From Paraspadella gotoi (taxonomy: Eukaryota > Chaetognatha), in NCBI GenBank assembly GCA_051294375.1, contig CM119263.1, positions 10,036,432-10,100,431 on the forward strand: DNA of 64,000 bases, in the 5' to 3' direction. Of the stretch, positions 1 to 10,985 are shown piece after piece (within the stretch, counting starts at the first letter, position 1; each line of letters opens with the position of its first letter). The notes under the pieces are model-generated. The model did not search any database, was not told where the DNA came from, and saw only the letters and a program-made list of their open reading frames with translations. Made by a program: the position numbers and the translations under genes.

Positions 1-1198
1 CTAACCTCCGCTTCGCGTCCAAAGCCAAGTATGAACCTTGAACCTATCATCGCCCATAAAACTTTTCCCATCTGTAACTTTCCAGTCGGGTATAACTACA
101 ACAACCTTGTTGATCATAATGCTCACTTTTACTTATTCAACCTGAATTACAATTACCTCAAACGTTAAAACTAAACACTAACCCTTAACCTAATTTTGCT
201 AAAATTGCCATAACTAGAACATCAGTTTCAGTTCATTAACAAAATTATTATTTTCTATGCGATATCGCATAAAATCTGGATAGTGGATATCATTTGAATA
301 ATTATATCTTTGTTGTAACAATTTCATTATATGATTAAAAAATTTTATGAATTGCTTTGTTTTTAAGATAAATCTTTAAAAAAAAATTTTTAGAAATAGG
401 TCACAATAGTTTTTAATGCTTTTAATTCTAAAAAATTAATTAACTATGTTAATTAACTTAAAAAACCATTTAAAATTATCAAATATTTTTACTATCATGA
501 TTAAAATATGTAATCCTTAAAAAAATAATAAATTATTATTTAAAAATATTAAAAAAGACAATTTAGAAATTTTTGCTCTTTAACACCCCTGGCTTAAGCC
601 CTAAACTAATATTTTTTGTGAATGAATGTTTTAAAAATTTTTTTTTTAAATAAAACTTTTTTAGTTAAAAAGAGCTTGGAAAAACGAACAGAATGACACC
701 GAGACTGGTTGTTTATTTAAAACATTGTCGGATTCAAATGTGTCTAACAATGATTTTGATAGAATTTTTCTCATAAAAATATATATCTTGTGGAACTTGA
801 GTGACTCAACTAGGTTCTTGCCATTTTCTTTGTTTTCCTAAATCTTTTTACTGTACAGCCTGTAATGGTTAAAAATTAGAGCCATATTTTTTCTATTCAG
901 AAGATTTGACTAATTCAGACCTCTCCTTCAGAAAAAAGTCACAACGATTGTGATTTATAACCATATCTCTATTGCTGATCATAAGCGCTAAATCTCATCT
1001 AGTCAGGTTTAACAAATCTAAACCCCTCGCTCAGACTAGAGGAGTAGAGGTAGAGTAGAGGCACAATGATTGTGATTTAAACAAAAAATTTGTAAAACAC
1101 CAATGTCAGATTGCAAGTCGTGGAGGCAGAAGTTTGAGCACTGGAGCAATTTTCAAGGCAGAAAGTCGTTAATCAAAAACAAAAAACTAAAATTATGG

Positions 1199-1266
1199 AG
1201 AGCGGGGGGCGGGCCCCGGCCAGGGGGCCAGTGGGGGGGCCCGTAATTTCTCTCGCCGCCCCTGCG
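1199..1266. other. GC-rich island in AT-rich flank
   Basis: About 68 bases consisting almost entirely of G and C runs sit inside sequence that is largely A and T. There is no open reading frame across it. It may be the end of an old transposable element; no boundary repeat was recognised. Confidence 0.5.
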
Positions 1267-1764
1267 TAAGGCTATCAAAGAAATAAAAAAATTTTAAAAG
1301 TGAAAATGAAAAAAAAATGAAAAAAATTCCCACTTATCGGACATTATAAAAAAGAAATTTTAGCCAACAAAAAATTGATGCAAACAAAAATGTAACTATA
1401 ATAACAAAAGGTAAAATATTCAAAATAAAGGAAAAAGTATACATTTTCTAGTCAATCATTTTTTATGAGCAACAAGTATAAAAATATTAATATACGAAAA
1501 AGAAAAAACGCAATGGACCAATGGTAAGAGTTGAAAAACTTTAAATATAAACCCCCAAAATCACTCCTAACCCTTACCACCCTTAACCCCTAACTCAACG
1601 AACCCCCAACATTAAACCCGTCGTTAAAATGAAGTAGAAACAAATTTTCCAGTCCCAGAATATAAAGTATGACATGATAATATTTTAAACAGGAAAAATA
1701 TTTTTATATTCACTATTTTTACAAAATACTATATCCTGTTAAAAACTTTAAAAATTCACTTTGT

Positions 1765-1770
1765 TTTATT
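1765..1770 (-). terminator. candidate polyadenylation signal
   Basis: AATAAA on the minus strand, about 140 bases downstream of the stop codon of the minus-strand gene at 1908. It is the nearest canonical hexamer in the right place. In AT-rich DNA the hexamer also occurs by chance. Confidence 0.4.
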
Positions 1771-1907
1771 ATTTGCGCTATTAACGCTTCTGTTATATAG
1801 TTATTGCAATCACATAACAGAAAATCCGATTACGAGAAAAGTCAATGCGACGCAGCACCATGTTACATTGCCATTCCTCATTTAAAAATTATTTAACACG
1901 ATCACAA

Positions 1908-4900
1908 TTAAGAAATTTTATCATTTGAAAAAAATACATACGTCAGGTGATTCAAATTTAATTCTCCTAAAAGTTGGGAGGCACAGTTCAACGTAAAAAA
2001 GTCCGATGCCACAGATGGAGTAGGAAGGAGATATTGTAGACCCATTCGCCCACCGTTTGGCAATTCCTCCCTTATCCTCTCATTTCCATGTTCGTCGAGA
2101 AGGCGTTCGATGGAACGACTGGATCGATTACCCAAATTATGTTCGATGGGAACTTCCGGTTGAGCGAAGGAGGGAAACGAGTTCTCCGTTTCGCAAGATC
2201 TCGTCATCATGGGAAGATAGTGCGGAGAAGAATAAAGTTGATGCACGTGACCGTTGGGATGTGGATGACTCAAGAACATCTGTTGAACGATTCAGTTATG
2301 GGCGGAGTTAATATCCAGAAAATAAAAAATAACAGCGCGAAAATTAACGGGAGGCAAAAATATAGGCTGGAATAAGAATGAAAACTATCATTAATGTTAA
2401 GAATCAAAAATTCAAGATATATGTATTTATAAATATATATCTAAAGACTTCTGAAGTCATTACAATTAATCATAAGCGAAAATTTTTTTATCATAGAAAT
2501 TAAGCTAGGACAGCTTGGCTTTACAATATATATCACTGATAGAAAATTTTAAAATAGATTACCTGATAAGGAACTTGTGATCCCAAAAATGGCTGAAAGT
2601 CCGGTACAAATCCATTTTTAATAAAGTCCTCATCACAGCTATAGATATATTCAGAATTTAAATTGGATTTTTCGGATTCGTTTTCAACGCTTATTTCTCT
2701 GTTGCAACGTTTATTAGGCAGATGAAGATTTGGTTCGAGGGCATAAGTAGAATGTTCTTTTTCCGTTGGCAAACTATGATGAATAGATCCTACCGTATTT
2801 ATTTCACAAGCGATATCACTTAAACTTTCGTCCTCCCCATTGTAGGATGTCGCCATAGCGGATCCTTGTTCCACAACAAAAGGATTTCCGCTGGCGCAAG
2901 AACAAAATACGTTTTCAGTGGAAGAAAATAAATTAGTGGGGAAATGGCAATGGAGATCATTTTCTGGTTGTCCGACAATTGAGCAGACCTCTACGTTTTT
3001 GTCTACGTCACTTATATCCGGGACATGGTCCATTTCACGAAAACGCTGATACGGAAGGTTCTGGGAAGATTTTACAGAACAATCTTTAGGGTTATCCAAG
3101 TCGATTGAACTGTTGCAAGATTCTATCGAACATTGCTTTTGTGAATGAAAAATAGTGGCATGTGCATCAGATGACGAATCGGTAAAAGTATTTTCAGCTT
3201 TGATCTCATTAAAGCATTCAGTTTCATGACTACATGGATGTTGCAGACGCGGATCATCAAATTTAACGATTTCCTTTTCTTGCTCTAAAACCGATTCGGT
3301 GCCAGTTAAATCCATTTTAATCGGTGAAGAATGGTTATTTGAGCTTTTTACATCTTCCTCGTCTTTAGGAGTCATTTTTAAAAATTTAAAAGTTTTAAAT
3401 TTTATTTCATGATAATTTTCCAATCAAGAGGAAAATGTACATTGTATTACTGGGATAAGATCCAAATTTGTCTAGGAAATAATACTAGAGAGCACATCTC
3501 GCAGCGACCACAAAATGTATGAGCACCAGAGCTAGTGGAAGAGGAAGAGGAATTGCATTGCACCGACTTGCACCGACCACATAAACCTGGTACTATAGGC
3601 GAAATGTCGGGTGACCGATAAACGATGTCGCAATTCGGAAGAATCATAATTTTTAAAAAAAGTCGAAATCAAACCGAAATATATGCATTTTAGTTAATAG
3701 CTGGATTTCCACTTGCGCTAAGACCTCAACATGGAACAATGACGAAGATAACTTCGGAAATATCAACACGAGAGGGAAGAGGAGGATTTGGAAGAGCGAA
3801 AGCCGGGTGAGAAGCATCAAGAAAAAAAAAGTAAGAGCGCGTTGCATCAATGTCAGATTTGACTCTTAGCATTTGCGTACGAAAGGGGAAATTTGAGTTA
3901 TAATTTAATTATATCTGTATTTGAATTCAGAAGCATAGTACATGTGAAAAATGTTAAGGAGATTTAGATGTTTAAAAAGCACGGTATTTCGAAAAATTTA
4001 TATATATTTTTCCGAGAAATCAATAAATCCCCCTATTCAAAAATTTTACAATTTTCGTTATACAAAAATTTTACAATTTTCGTTATTCAAAAAATTTACA
4101 ATTTTCGTTATTCAAAAATTTTAGTTGGGTGACAGTTTGTAAAATTGTCATGATTTTACCATTACTATTACCAGTGTTACCTCAATTTTTTTCGTTTGTG
4201 CTTAATAGTTTTCCCAAAATATCTTCCATTTTTTAAAAAATATTCGATAGCCAGATGATGCTGTTGCTGATCAAGTTTGAAGTGAGAATAGGACGCACTG
4301 ATGAACAAAATATATAATTAGAATTTGACCAGATCACCATATATATACATGAAACACCTTCATAGACTAGGATACCTTTGTAAATGTAAGCGACGGGCAT
4401 GAGGGTGAAGACAGGAATAACGCGTTGGAACAAGAGACGGTTTTCTATTTACAAAAGCAGCCGATAGAGAAGTTAAAGGTGCAGAATTATTGCTTCTCAA
4501 TTGATGAAATAAAGCCTCTTCGGACGAATGTAACTGACTCTGATTTCTAAACAAAAAACAAAACTAAACAATAGCCTTAGTAAATAGATAATGAAGGGAT
4601 ATCTATAGGTATACCTGGTACGCTGTGTATGGCGCCGAAATGGTGCTGGTAAGTGATGATTGAAAATGTTTTGTAAAGAGCTTTCCGACAAATTCACTTT
4701 ACTGGTCCTTCTAAATGTTGATCGATAACGTTTAAGAAGTTTTGTTCTCATTTGGTTCACTTGCGACTTAGATGAAACGGTATTGTGAGAAAAGAATGTT
4801 GAAAAGTTTTGTTTGATTGCATTGAAAGAAAATGATGGATTTTTTTTAAGAGTTTGTTTCACTAAATCTTTCGTTTCCGTTTCATTATCATCCGATGTAT

Positions 4901-5514
4901 TGACGTTGCTAAACGAACAAATGTTATGATGTATTAATTTTTTTTTCGTCAATTTTATAAATCTATTAGATTTAAATAAGATTAAGACTAAAAATTTAAA
5001 ATTTAAAAAATTATATGCCTGTATCAGTTGAGAAGCTGAGAAACCACAAAAACAGCTAGTTGTGACCTCGTTTCGCTTACCATAAATTGGGATCGTTGAA
5101 TTCGTGTGACTTGCACTCGGCTGCGCATGACTCATTTGATTGTGGCTCGTAATTGATTGGATCTCTCTCATCAATCGAAATCGCCCTATCATCCATAAAC
5201 GGATTACGAGCAAACTTTGTTGATAACTCTGATACGGCGAAACTTTCAGGCGGTGAGGATTTTGTCTTCAAAGCGTTGTATGAATTATTCTTTTTTCCCG
5301 ATAAACGATCTTTATCATGATCGCAAGCGCGATGGACTTTAGCGTAATGGAGATGATGGGTTTCATGACTATGTTTTTTGCACAATTTCCGTTTGCTTTT
5401 TTTATTTTGATTTTCCAACATTACTCTAAGAAAAGTAAGTTCAGATTCACAATTGCTCGTAGATCCAGAATGTTCGTCACAATGTCGGGACCGAGAACTC
5501 TCTCCCGAATCCAT
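1908..5514 (-). CDS. multi-exon protein, family not recognised
   Basis: Exon 1 (5514-5081) starts at an ATG reading MDSGESSRSRH and ends at GTAAGC. Exon 2 (4908-4615) and exon 3 (4546-4376) follow between good AG and GT sites, and all three junctions share phase 2, which strongly supports the model. A large exon (from about 3423 or 3384 down to 2563) ends in CAG/GTAATC in phase 0 and joins the last exon (2279-1908, stop TAA) in phase 0. The link between 4376 and about 3400 is unresolved. In that gap the frame at 3447-3647 carries clustered cysteines (LCGRCKSVQC, then FCGRCEMC), perhaps a zinc-binding exon. The protein (over 650 residues if joined) is Ser/Asn/His-rich with a basic stretch (KLLKRYRSTFRRTSK) and looks mostly disordered. 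No known domain was recognised, so no function is given. Confidence 0.6.
4034..4124. repeat. short tandem repeat, about 25-bp unit
   Basis: Three to four head-to-tail copies of a unit built on ATTTTACAATTTTCGTTAT. It lies in the unresolved part of the minus-strand gene, between exon 3 and the cysteine-rich frame, so probably in an intron. Confidence 0.8.
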
Positions 5515-5850
5515 AATTAAGTTACGCAGAGAGAAAAATTAACGAAAAGGTGAGAAGGGTATCTTTTCTGAAAACGAGTTCAAAACCCGATGTTACCGGG
5601 CTTAAGGAAGACAACCCGTACGGTTATCTTCCATGGTGCTCTCTTCCACCTTCCCTAGACTTTCCCTTAAATTGCCTTTATTCTCATCGCCTCTTAAAAT
5701 TATCCCCACTTTTTCCTCTTCTTAGTTAGACTGGTTCGCACTTCGCTCCTCCTCTTCTTATCCGCGGAAGACGCGGGCAAGTGAGAAGGGAAGAAGCCGC
5801 GGGATAACGATGCAAGCGCAAGACGGTACAGAAAAAAAAAGCGTCATTGT
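5515..5850 (-). promoter_or_regulatory. putative 5' UTR and promoter of the minus-strand gene
   Basis: Immediately upstream of the ATG at 5514, GC content rises compared with both sides, and minus-strand polypurine (plus-strand polypyrimidine) blocks appear, as in many 5' ends. No TATA box or initiator can be assigned with confidence. Placement rests on position and composition. Confidence 0.35.
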
Positions 5851-7465
5851 AAATACTTTACTGAAAACATAACCCCGCAAAATGTTCGTTTATGCTAAAG
5901 TTGCTCTATTACAAATGTGGGAAATTATAAATTTTAATTAAGAAAACTTAGGTATAACTATATATGAGTTTTTTTTATTGAATTATTAGCAGCTGCCCCA
6001 TATTGTTAGGGTTTTTTAAAGCCACTCAGACAGCAAAAATTACCGCCTGTGTTTATTTGCTAGCTTCAGAACGGATCTGCCACAACAGGTGCTAAAACGT
6101 CTCGTCTGCTTAGGGTACTAGCAATGATACCAATGGGGAGCGAACCCGAGTGAGAATGTTTGATCTTACGTCGTCTAATTTAAGTTAGCTGTCGCCATAC
6201 TTTTTATAACAGAAACAAATATTTTTTTGTTTAACTTTTTTAAAACTCTCTCTCTCTCTCTCTCTCTTTATTTTCAATCTCTGATTTTCATTCATTCGTT
6301 ATAAGACTGCCTTAAAAAATGATTTATTTTATGTAAATCGAAATATTAAAAAAAATAAAAAATAAAAAATAAAATTGCACTTGTAAAACCCACTAAGAAA
6401 TTTTCTTCTAATACAAGGTGACCATTTGAAACCCGCCGCTAGAAAACATTTACCAATGGAAAACAAACAGATTTTAACATTTAAAAAAAAATTATTGGAT
6501 GACAAAACACTTATTTTTTTGTATAAATATTATTTCTTTCGGTTTACTTCTACTTTGACAGGAAGTAAAAGATAGCTTTGAAAATAATCTTCCTGCTCGA
6601 TAGACTAATATTTTTGAATAAAAAATTTTTGTCTTACTTTCTGGACGATTTATAAAAAAGTTTTTCAAAAAATAAAAATAATATTTATATTGCCTGAAAG
6701 CTATTAAAAACTGTATGCGATGATATACTAAATAAAAATTTATAAGATATGAAACTATAACTATCTTAAATTTTAAGAATAATTAATAGCAAGTTATATC
6801 AATTTTAAAAAAAATATAATAAATATTCAATTAAAAATTAATTTTTAATAAGCTTTCTTGTAATACCCATATTAATAATAATTATTTAGATTTTGATAGT
6901 TTAACAGAATCATCAATTCCAGGTAATAAATTTCCCTTTATTTTCCTCATTACGAACTCAAAGGTAATTGATTAATTATCAAAAAATTTATATATAAAAA
7001 ATGAGTATATTTTGTTATTATATATATTTTTTCAAAATGTAAAAATCTTTATGCGTTTTCATAAAATAAATTTTTATTGCGGCAGGTTATAAATGGTCAC
7101 GAGGTATGTGCAATTTTCTGCATGCAAATGATAATAATTTCTTTTTTAATTTTATTTTTTAAAAACGGTTTCCAATAGAGCTTGAAAAATTAAATAAAAG
7201 TTAGGACTACAATTTAAAATATTAACAATAAATTGGTTAAAAATAAAAAACCTTAAAATTTTCATTAATAAAATAAAAAAAATTTAAAAAGTTGTATCTT
7301 TATCTAACTTTTAAAGCTTTATCAGAATATATTAAAAAAAATAATTTTAAACTTCATGCTCTTATCAATAAGCAAAATTTTAAAAATTATTTTCATTTTC
7401 ATATTTCTAACAGTCACTTAACCATTATTTATTTGAGAGAACTTCAAGTTTTCAACCTGTTCCGG
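5851..7465. other. repeat-bearing AT-rich spacer
   Basis: No gene seen. It contains a (CT)n run at about 6246-6267. A diverged repeat at 6035-6190 shares the words TTACCGCC and TTATTTGCTAG with 22155-22340. A second repeat at 7300-7475 ends in TTCCGGCCTAATA and recurs inverted at 13530-13740. Confidence 0.6.
6035..6190. repeat. dispersed repeat, copy 1 (copy 2 at 22155-22340)
   Basis: Both copies begin with TTACCGCC, continue with TTATTTGCTAG, and carry GGATCTG and a CACAACAGGTG or CGCTACAGGTG word at similar spacing. On the minus strand this copy has a B-box-like GGGTTCGCTCCCC. A tRNA-derived SINE is possible but the match is weak. Confidence 0.45.
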
Positions 7466-7475
7466 CCTAATAAGC
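7300..7475. repeat. dispersed AT-rich repeat ending TTCCGGCCTAATA
   Basis: Shares an extended, diverged similarity with the reverse complement of 13530-13740, including the words CCGGCCTAATA, AGTCACTTAAC and CTTTATCAGAAT. The outer end abuts a SINE-like copy. The class of element is not clear. Confidence 0.5.
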
Positions 7476-7665
7476 AGTCCCTGAGCTTCGGATCAGGAGA
7501 CACCGTGTTACAGGCGTGTTAAGCGCCACGTCCCTTTTAACTGCTAGGCGACCACCGGGCTAAAACCCTGGACCTTTTGGATGGGAGGCGAATGACTTGC
7601 CTCCGGCACCAATGGCTGCTGATGAACGGTTGGTGGATTTTAATCCACCATAGTGGCAACAAAAT
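7470..7665 (-). repeat. tRNA-derived SINE-like element, family A
   Basis: One of five longer copies (also 25735-25895, 39845-40057, 41590-41792, 42030-42198). Read on the minus strand it begins near a TGGATTAAAATCCACCA hairpin, has a tRNA-like core with a TTC-containing T arm, and ends near GCTTATT. Two insertions and several mismatches show it is older than the 40-kb copy, where a full cloverleaf can be drawn. Confidence 0.7.
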
Positions 7666-7720
7666 TAAACAATTTATTAAATACAACTTATGTATAGACT
7701 TTCGATTTCGTTGTTTTAGC

Positions 7721-7917
7721 ATTTAGGAAAAACAGTTTTAATGTAGCAACAAATTTTTTTTTGATAAGTCGGACATGTTTCGACTCTTACAAAGTTAGAG
7801 CCTTCATCAGCAAGTGATGAAGACTAACTTTGTAAGAGTCGAAACATGTCCGACTTGTCAAAAAAAAAAAAAAAAAAAAAAAAATTTGTTGCCACATTAA
7901 AACTGTTTTTCCTAAAT
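7721..7917. mobile_element. inverted Penelope-like terminal dimer with hammerhead cores
   Basis: Two arms of about 95 bp lie head to head around the centre at about 7814. The minus-strand arm contains a hammerhead core: CTGATGA (7810-7804), a 5-bp stem II (GGCTC with GAGTC) and GAAAC (7781-7777), followed by ATGTC. In the plus-strand arm the first core base is changed (GTGATGA). Each arm ends outward through an A or T run into a word like TTTGTTGCNACATTAAAAC. Hammerhead motifs in terminal repeats are a known trait of Penelope-like retroelements; assignment to that class is by this motif and by related copies beside GIY-YIG remnants. Confidence 0.65.
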
Positions 7918-8561
7918 ACAACTTTTAGAATTCACAAACAAGACTTTGCATTTAAAACTTACAATAATATATAAAAAACATACTGTTATCAAGAGATACT
8001 TCATGGAAGAATATGACATTAAAAATTTATCAATATATATTAGGGTGGGACCATATAACTAAACAAAAAAAGTTTTAGAGTAATGATTTTTTAAAATATT
8101 GCAAGAATGCTCTTTCTTAGCTTTTAGCCGATATATTAATTATCTTGAAATACTTATTGTTTGATTTCATTTTAAAACATGCCAGATAAAATTATTTAAA
8201 AAAATATTTTTTTGTAAAATAAAAATGCTTTTAAAAAAGTTTACATTGCATTTTTGTCAAAAAAATTTTGAAATAAACAGGAAAGGTTCGGGTAAATTAC
8301 TGTTATGGTCAAATATTTATTAAAACTTATTAATATCAAAAAATTTATAAACCTTTTGTCAGATAACTGAATTAATCATATAAGATTTCTGAATATATAA
8401 TAAAATATAGCAAAAAAAATATATATTGAGTATTTAATAATTTAAACGTATTCATTGAAATCTCCCTAAAATTTTGCTTTAATTACCTTAAAAAAATTCA
8501 AATAGGCTTAATTTGGATACTTATAATTTGGATAACTACTGAAAAATAATAACAAGTATGG

Positions 8562-9770
8562 TAAGGGCAAACTTTGTCAATGGGGTGGGTCATAAGTTTG
8601 ATTTGAAAACCTTCCCAAATGAAACTTCATACATTTCTGAGAAAACTTAATGGACCAAAATTTTTTAAAATGGTTAGAGGCAATAGTAATTATTTTTTTA
8701 TATTTATTTATAGATGGGAAATCTCAGAAAATTTATTGAATTTTAGATTTTTAAAAACAGATTCAGATAGCTTATGAAAAGTTGTTTACACATACTATAA
8801 TTAGCGGTAGCCGACCAAATTCAAATTTTAATTGGAACAGCATTAAACTAATCCATTATTGGTATTAATTATTGTGTTAAAATATTTTTTGCAAAAATGT
8901 TCCGAACCATGAGTAATTCGCTAATTAATATTATTATATTGCTATATAATGTTAAAAATTTTTTTTGGATATTTTAAATTTTTTTAATTGATTCTGATAG
9001 AGCTTAAAAAGTTAAGCAAAAAATATAATTACAACTTTTTAAAATTTTGATGTTTTATTATTAAAAATTAGTAAAAACTGCTAAAATCATCGGATGATGA
9101 TGATGATGATAATTTTTTAACGTTTTTCTCAATTTTAACCTACTTATCATCAAAATATTGAAAAAAAGAATTATACTTTGTGATAACTTTTCATAAGCTA
9201 TTTGAATCTGCTTTTAAAAATAAAAAATTCTAAAAAAAAATTTTGACATTTCCTATCTATAAATAAATATTAAAAAATTAATTACTAATGCTTCTTACCA
9301 TTTTAGAAAATTTTTTTCCATTGAAAGTTTTTTCATAAATGTATGAAGTTTCATTTGGAAAGATTCCCAAATCAAACTTCTGACCTACCCCATTGACAAA
9401 GTTTGGCTCTACTATAATTCTTTTATTAATATTTTGATGATAAGAGGGTCAAAATTGGGAAAAACCTAAAAAAATCCTTATCATCATCTGATATTTTTAG
9501 TAGTTTTTGCTAATTTTTATTAAAAAAACATCAAAATTTTTAAAAGTTGTAATCACATTTTTTGCTTAACTTTTTGAGCTCTATCAGAATCAATTAAAAA
9601 AACTTAAAATATCCAAAAAAATATTTTTAACAATAACAATATAACAATATTAATTAACGAATTACTCATGGTTCGGAACATTTTTGCAAAAAAATATTTT
9701 AACACTAATACCAATAATGGATTCGTTAAACGCTATTCCCATTAAAATTTAAATTTGGTCGGCTACTGCT
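8562..9770. mobile_element. hAT-like MITE interrupted by an inverted copy of itself
   Basis: Flanked by a perfect 8-bp direct repeat AAGTATGG (8554-8561 and 9771-9778). Ends read TAAGGGCAAACTTTG and, inverted, AGCAGTAGCCGACC. Removing the inner copy restores a 592-bp element (8562-8802 plus 9420-9770) that aligns with the copies at 19792 and 30135. Eight-base target duplications with ends containing TAGCCG-like words point to the hAT superfamily. There is no transposase frame. Confidence 0.75.
8803..9411. mobile_element. inner hAT-like MITE, inverted
   Basis: A full 609-bp copy inserted in the opposite orientation inside the 8562-9770 element, flanked by the 8-bp duplication CTATAATT (8795-8802 and 9412-9419). 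Its ends are AGCGGTAGCCGACC and, inverted, TAGAGCCAAACTTTG. Its interior carries a (GAT)n run. Because it splits its host element, it is the younger of the two insertions. Confidence 0.75.
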
Positions 9771-9973
9771 AAGTATGGTTTTCATCGTATGCAATACAAT
9801 GCGTGCGCATAAAAACGATTGTTTTAAAAATATCCAAAATGCCCTATAGCTGCTTAAAAATTTTTTTTGTTGCATTAGATATAAAAATAAAAATCCAAAA
9901 AAATCTAAACACTCTCAAATCGTTTAAACAGCAGGACGTTAAGTTTTGTCAGGATTTTTGGTCCCACCCCTGT

Positions 9974-10985
9974 ACAATAAAAAATCTTTGGATTTTTAAC
10001 AGACGAGATACTGAAAATCGGGTTAAAAGATTAACTTACTGGGATGGTGTTGTTTCTTTAATAGATCCTTTCTTTTCAAGGTCAGCTCTCACTTTAATCT
10101 TTGGTGGTTTCGTCCTTTTTTTTCGTGCTTGTATAGCCAGAACTAAAATCCAAAGAAAAGAAATAGATTGGTTAGGTGCCATTAACCTAAAAAAGTTCAG
10201 TCGAAATAGAATGAATCATTGAGTAGGTAATTTCAATTACACACAAGAAGCCATCAAGAGTCATTTTTATTAATTAAATTTTTTTTGTAAAGTCCAGACG
10301 ACTATCAATAACTCAGATGGTCCTTTTTCTCCCGTTCAAAGGAGATATTGACTTTTGTCTCATCGTCTCTCTATCGTGATCATTCAGGATTCGGTGTTGA
10401 ACTAATTATTAGGGTAAAGTAAAAGTTTGGAATCTAAATTTAGCAGTTATGAAACTATCATAATAGTAAATACTACTCTGTAATTATTTTTCTTTTTTTA
10501 CGAATATAGTAGCTCAGCTTAATTTGTATACAATACTACCCTTATTTAATGTCAAAATTTCAAAAATTAAAAAATTACATTATGAGTAGGTTAAAATTAC
10601 AAAAAAAACTATATTTAACTGGAAATTGAAAATCGGCTTCTTAAATATAGTTTTTTACATATGACCAACTTAATGAAAGAATTTTTAAAAAAGAATTATA
10701 CTTTCTTATATCAACTTTTTGCAAGGAATCCATGATCATTTAACTCCCATTTGAAATCCGTGTAAAAGCTTCAAATTCATAGACCTGTTTTACAGACATA
10801 GTGAGTTTGTGAAAAGAAATTGAAATGGTGAGAGAGAGTTAGACATTAAGAAAAATAATACATTTTGGTAATGTATAACAAAGATAAAATTATAAACTAA
10901 AGTGAAAATAAATAATGTTATCAATTAACTACTTTAAATTAGTGAAAGTGAAAAGGAAAATTTGAGTGTGAATTTTAAAAGATAT
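9974..10985. other. AT-rich spacer leading into Penelope-like remnant
   Basis: No recognisable gene. A 139-codon open frame at 9803-10222 crosses the right end of the Tc1-like candidate and is AT-driven, without a familiar motif. From about 10620 the sequence resembles Penelope-associated flanks elsewhere in the window. Confidence 0.45.

Larger units (their letters stand above)
1..1907. other. AT-rich non-coding flank
   Basis: No coding exon is visible. The stretch is AT-rich with poly-A and poly-T runs, and 1560-1620 is a patch of degenerate CCCTAA-like words. It serves as the 3' flank of the minus-strand gene ending at 1908. One very GC-rich island interrupts it (listed separately). Confidence 0.6.
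8041..9973. mobile_element. candidate Tc1/mariner-like element bounded by TA
   Basis: The left edge reads TAGGGTGGGACCA and the right edge, inverted, reads TACAGGGGTGGGACCA; both start with TA. About 1.9 kb lies between, but no transposase can be read, and about 1.2 kb of the interior is a later hAT-like insertion. It would be a non-autonomous or decayed copy. Support is the terminal match only. Confidence 0.4.

Noticed and set aside
9803-10222. 139-codon plus-strand frame
   Set aside because: Crosses the right end of the Tc1/mariner-like candidate; AT-driven composition, no transposase catalytic motif.
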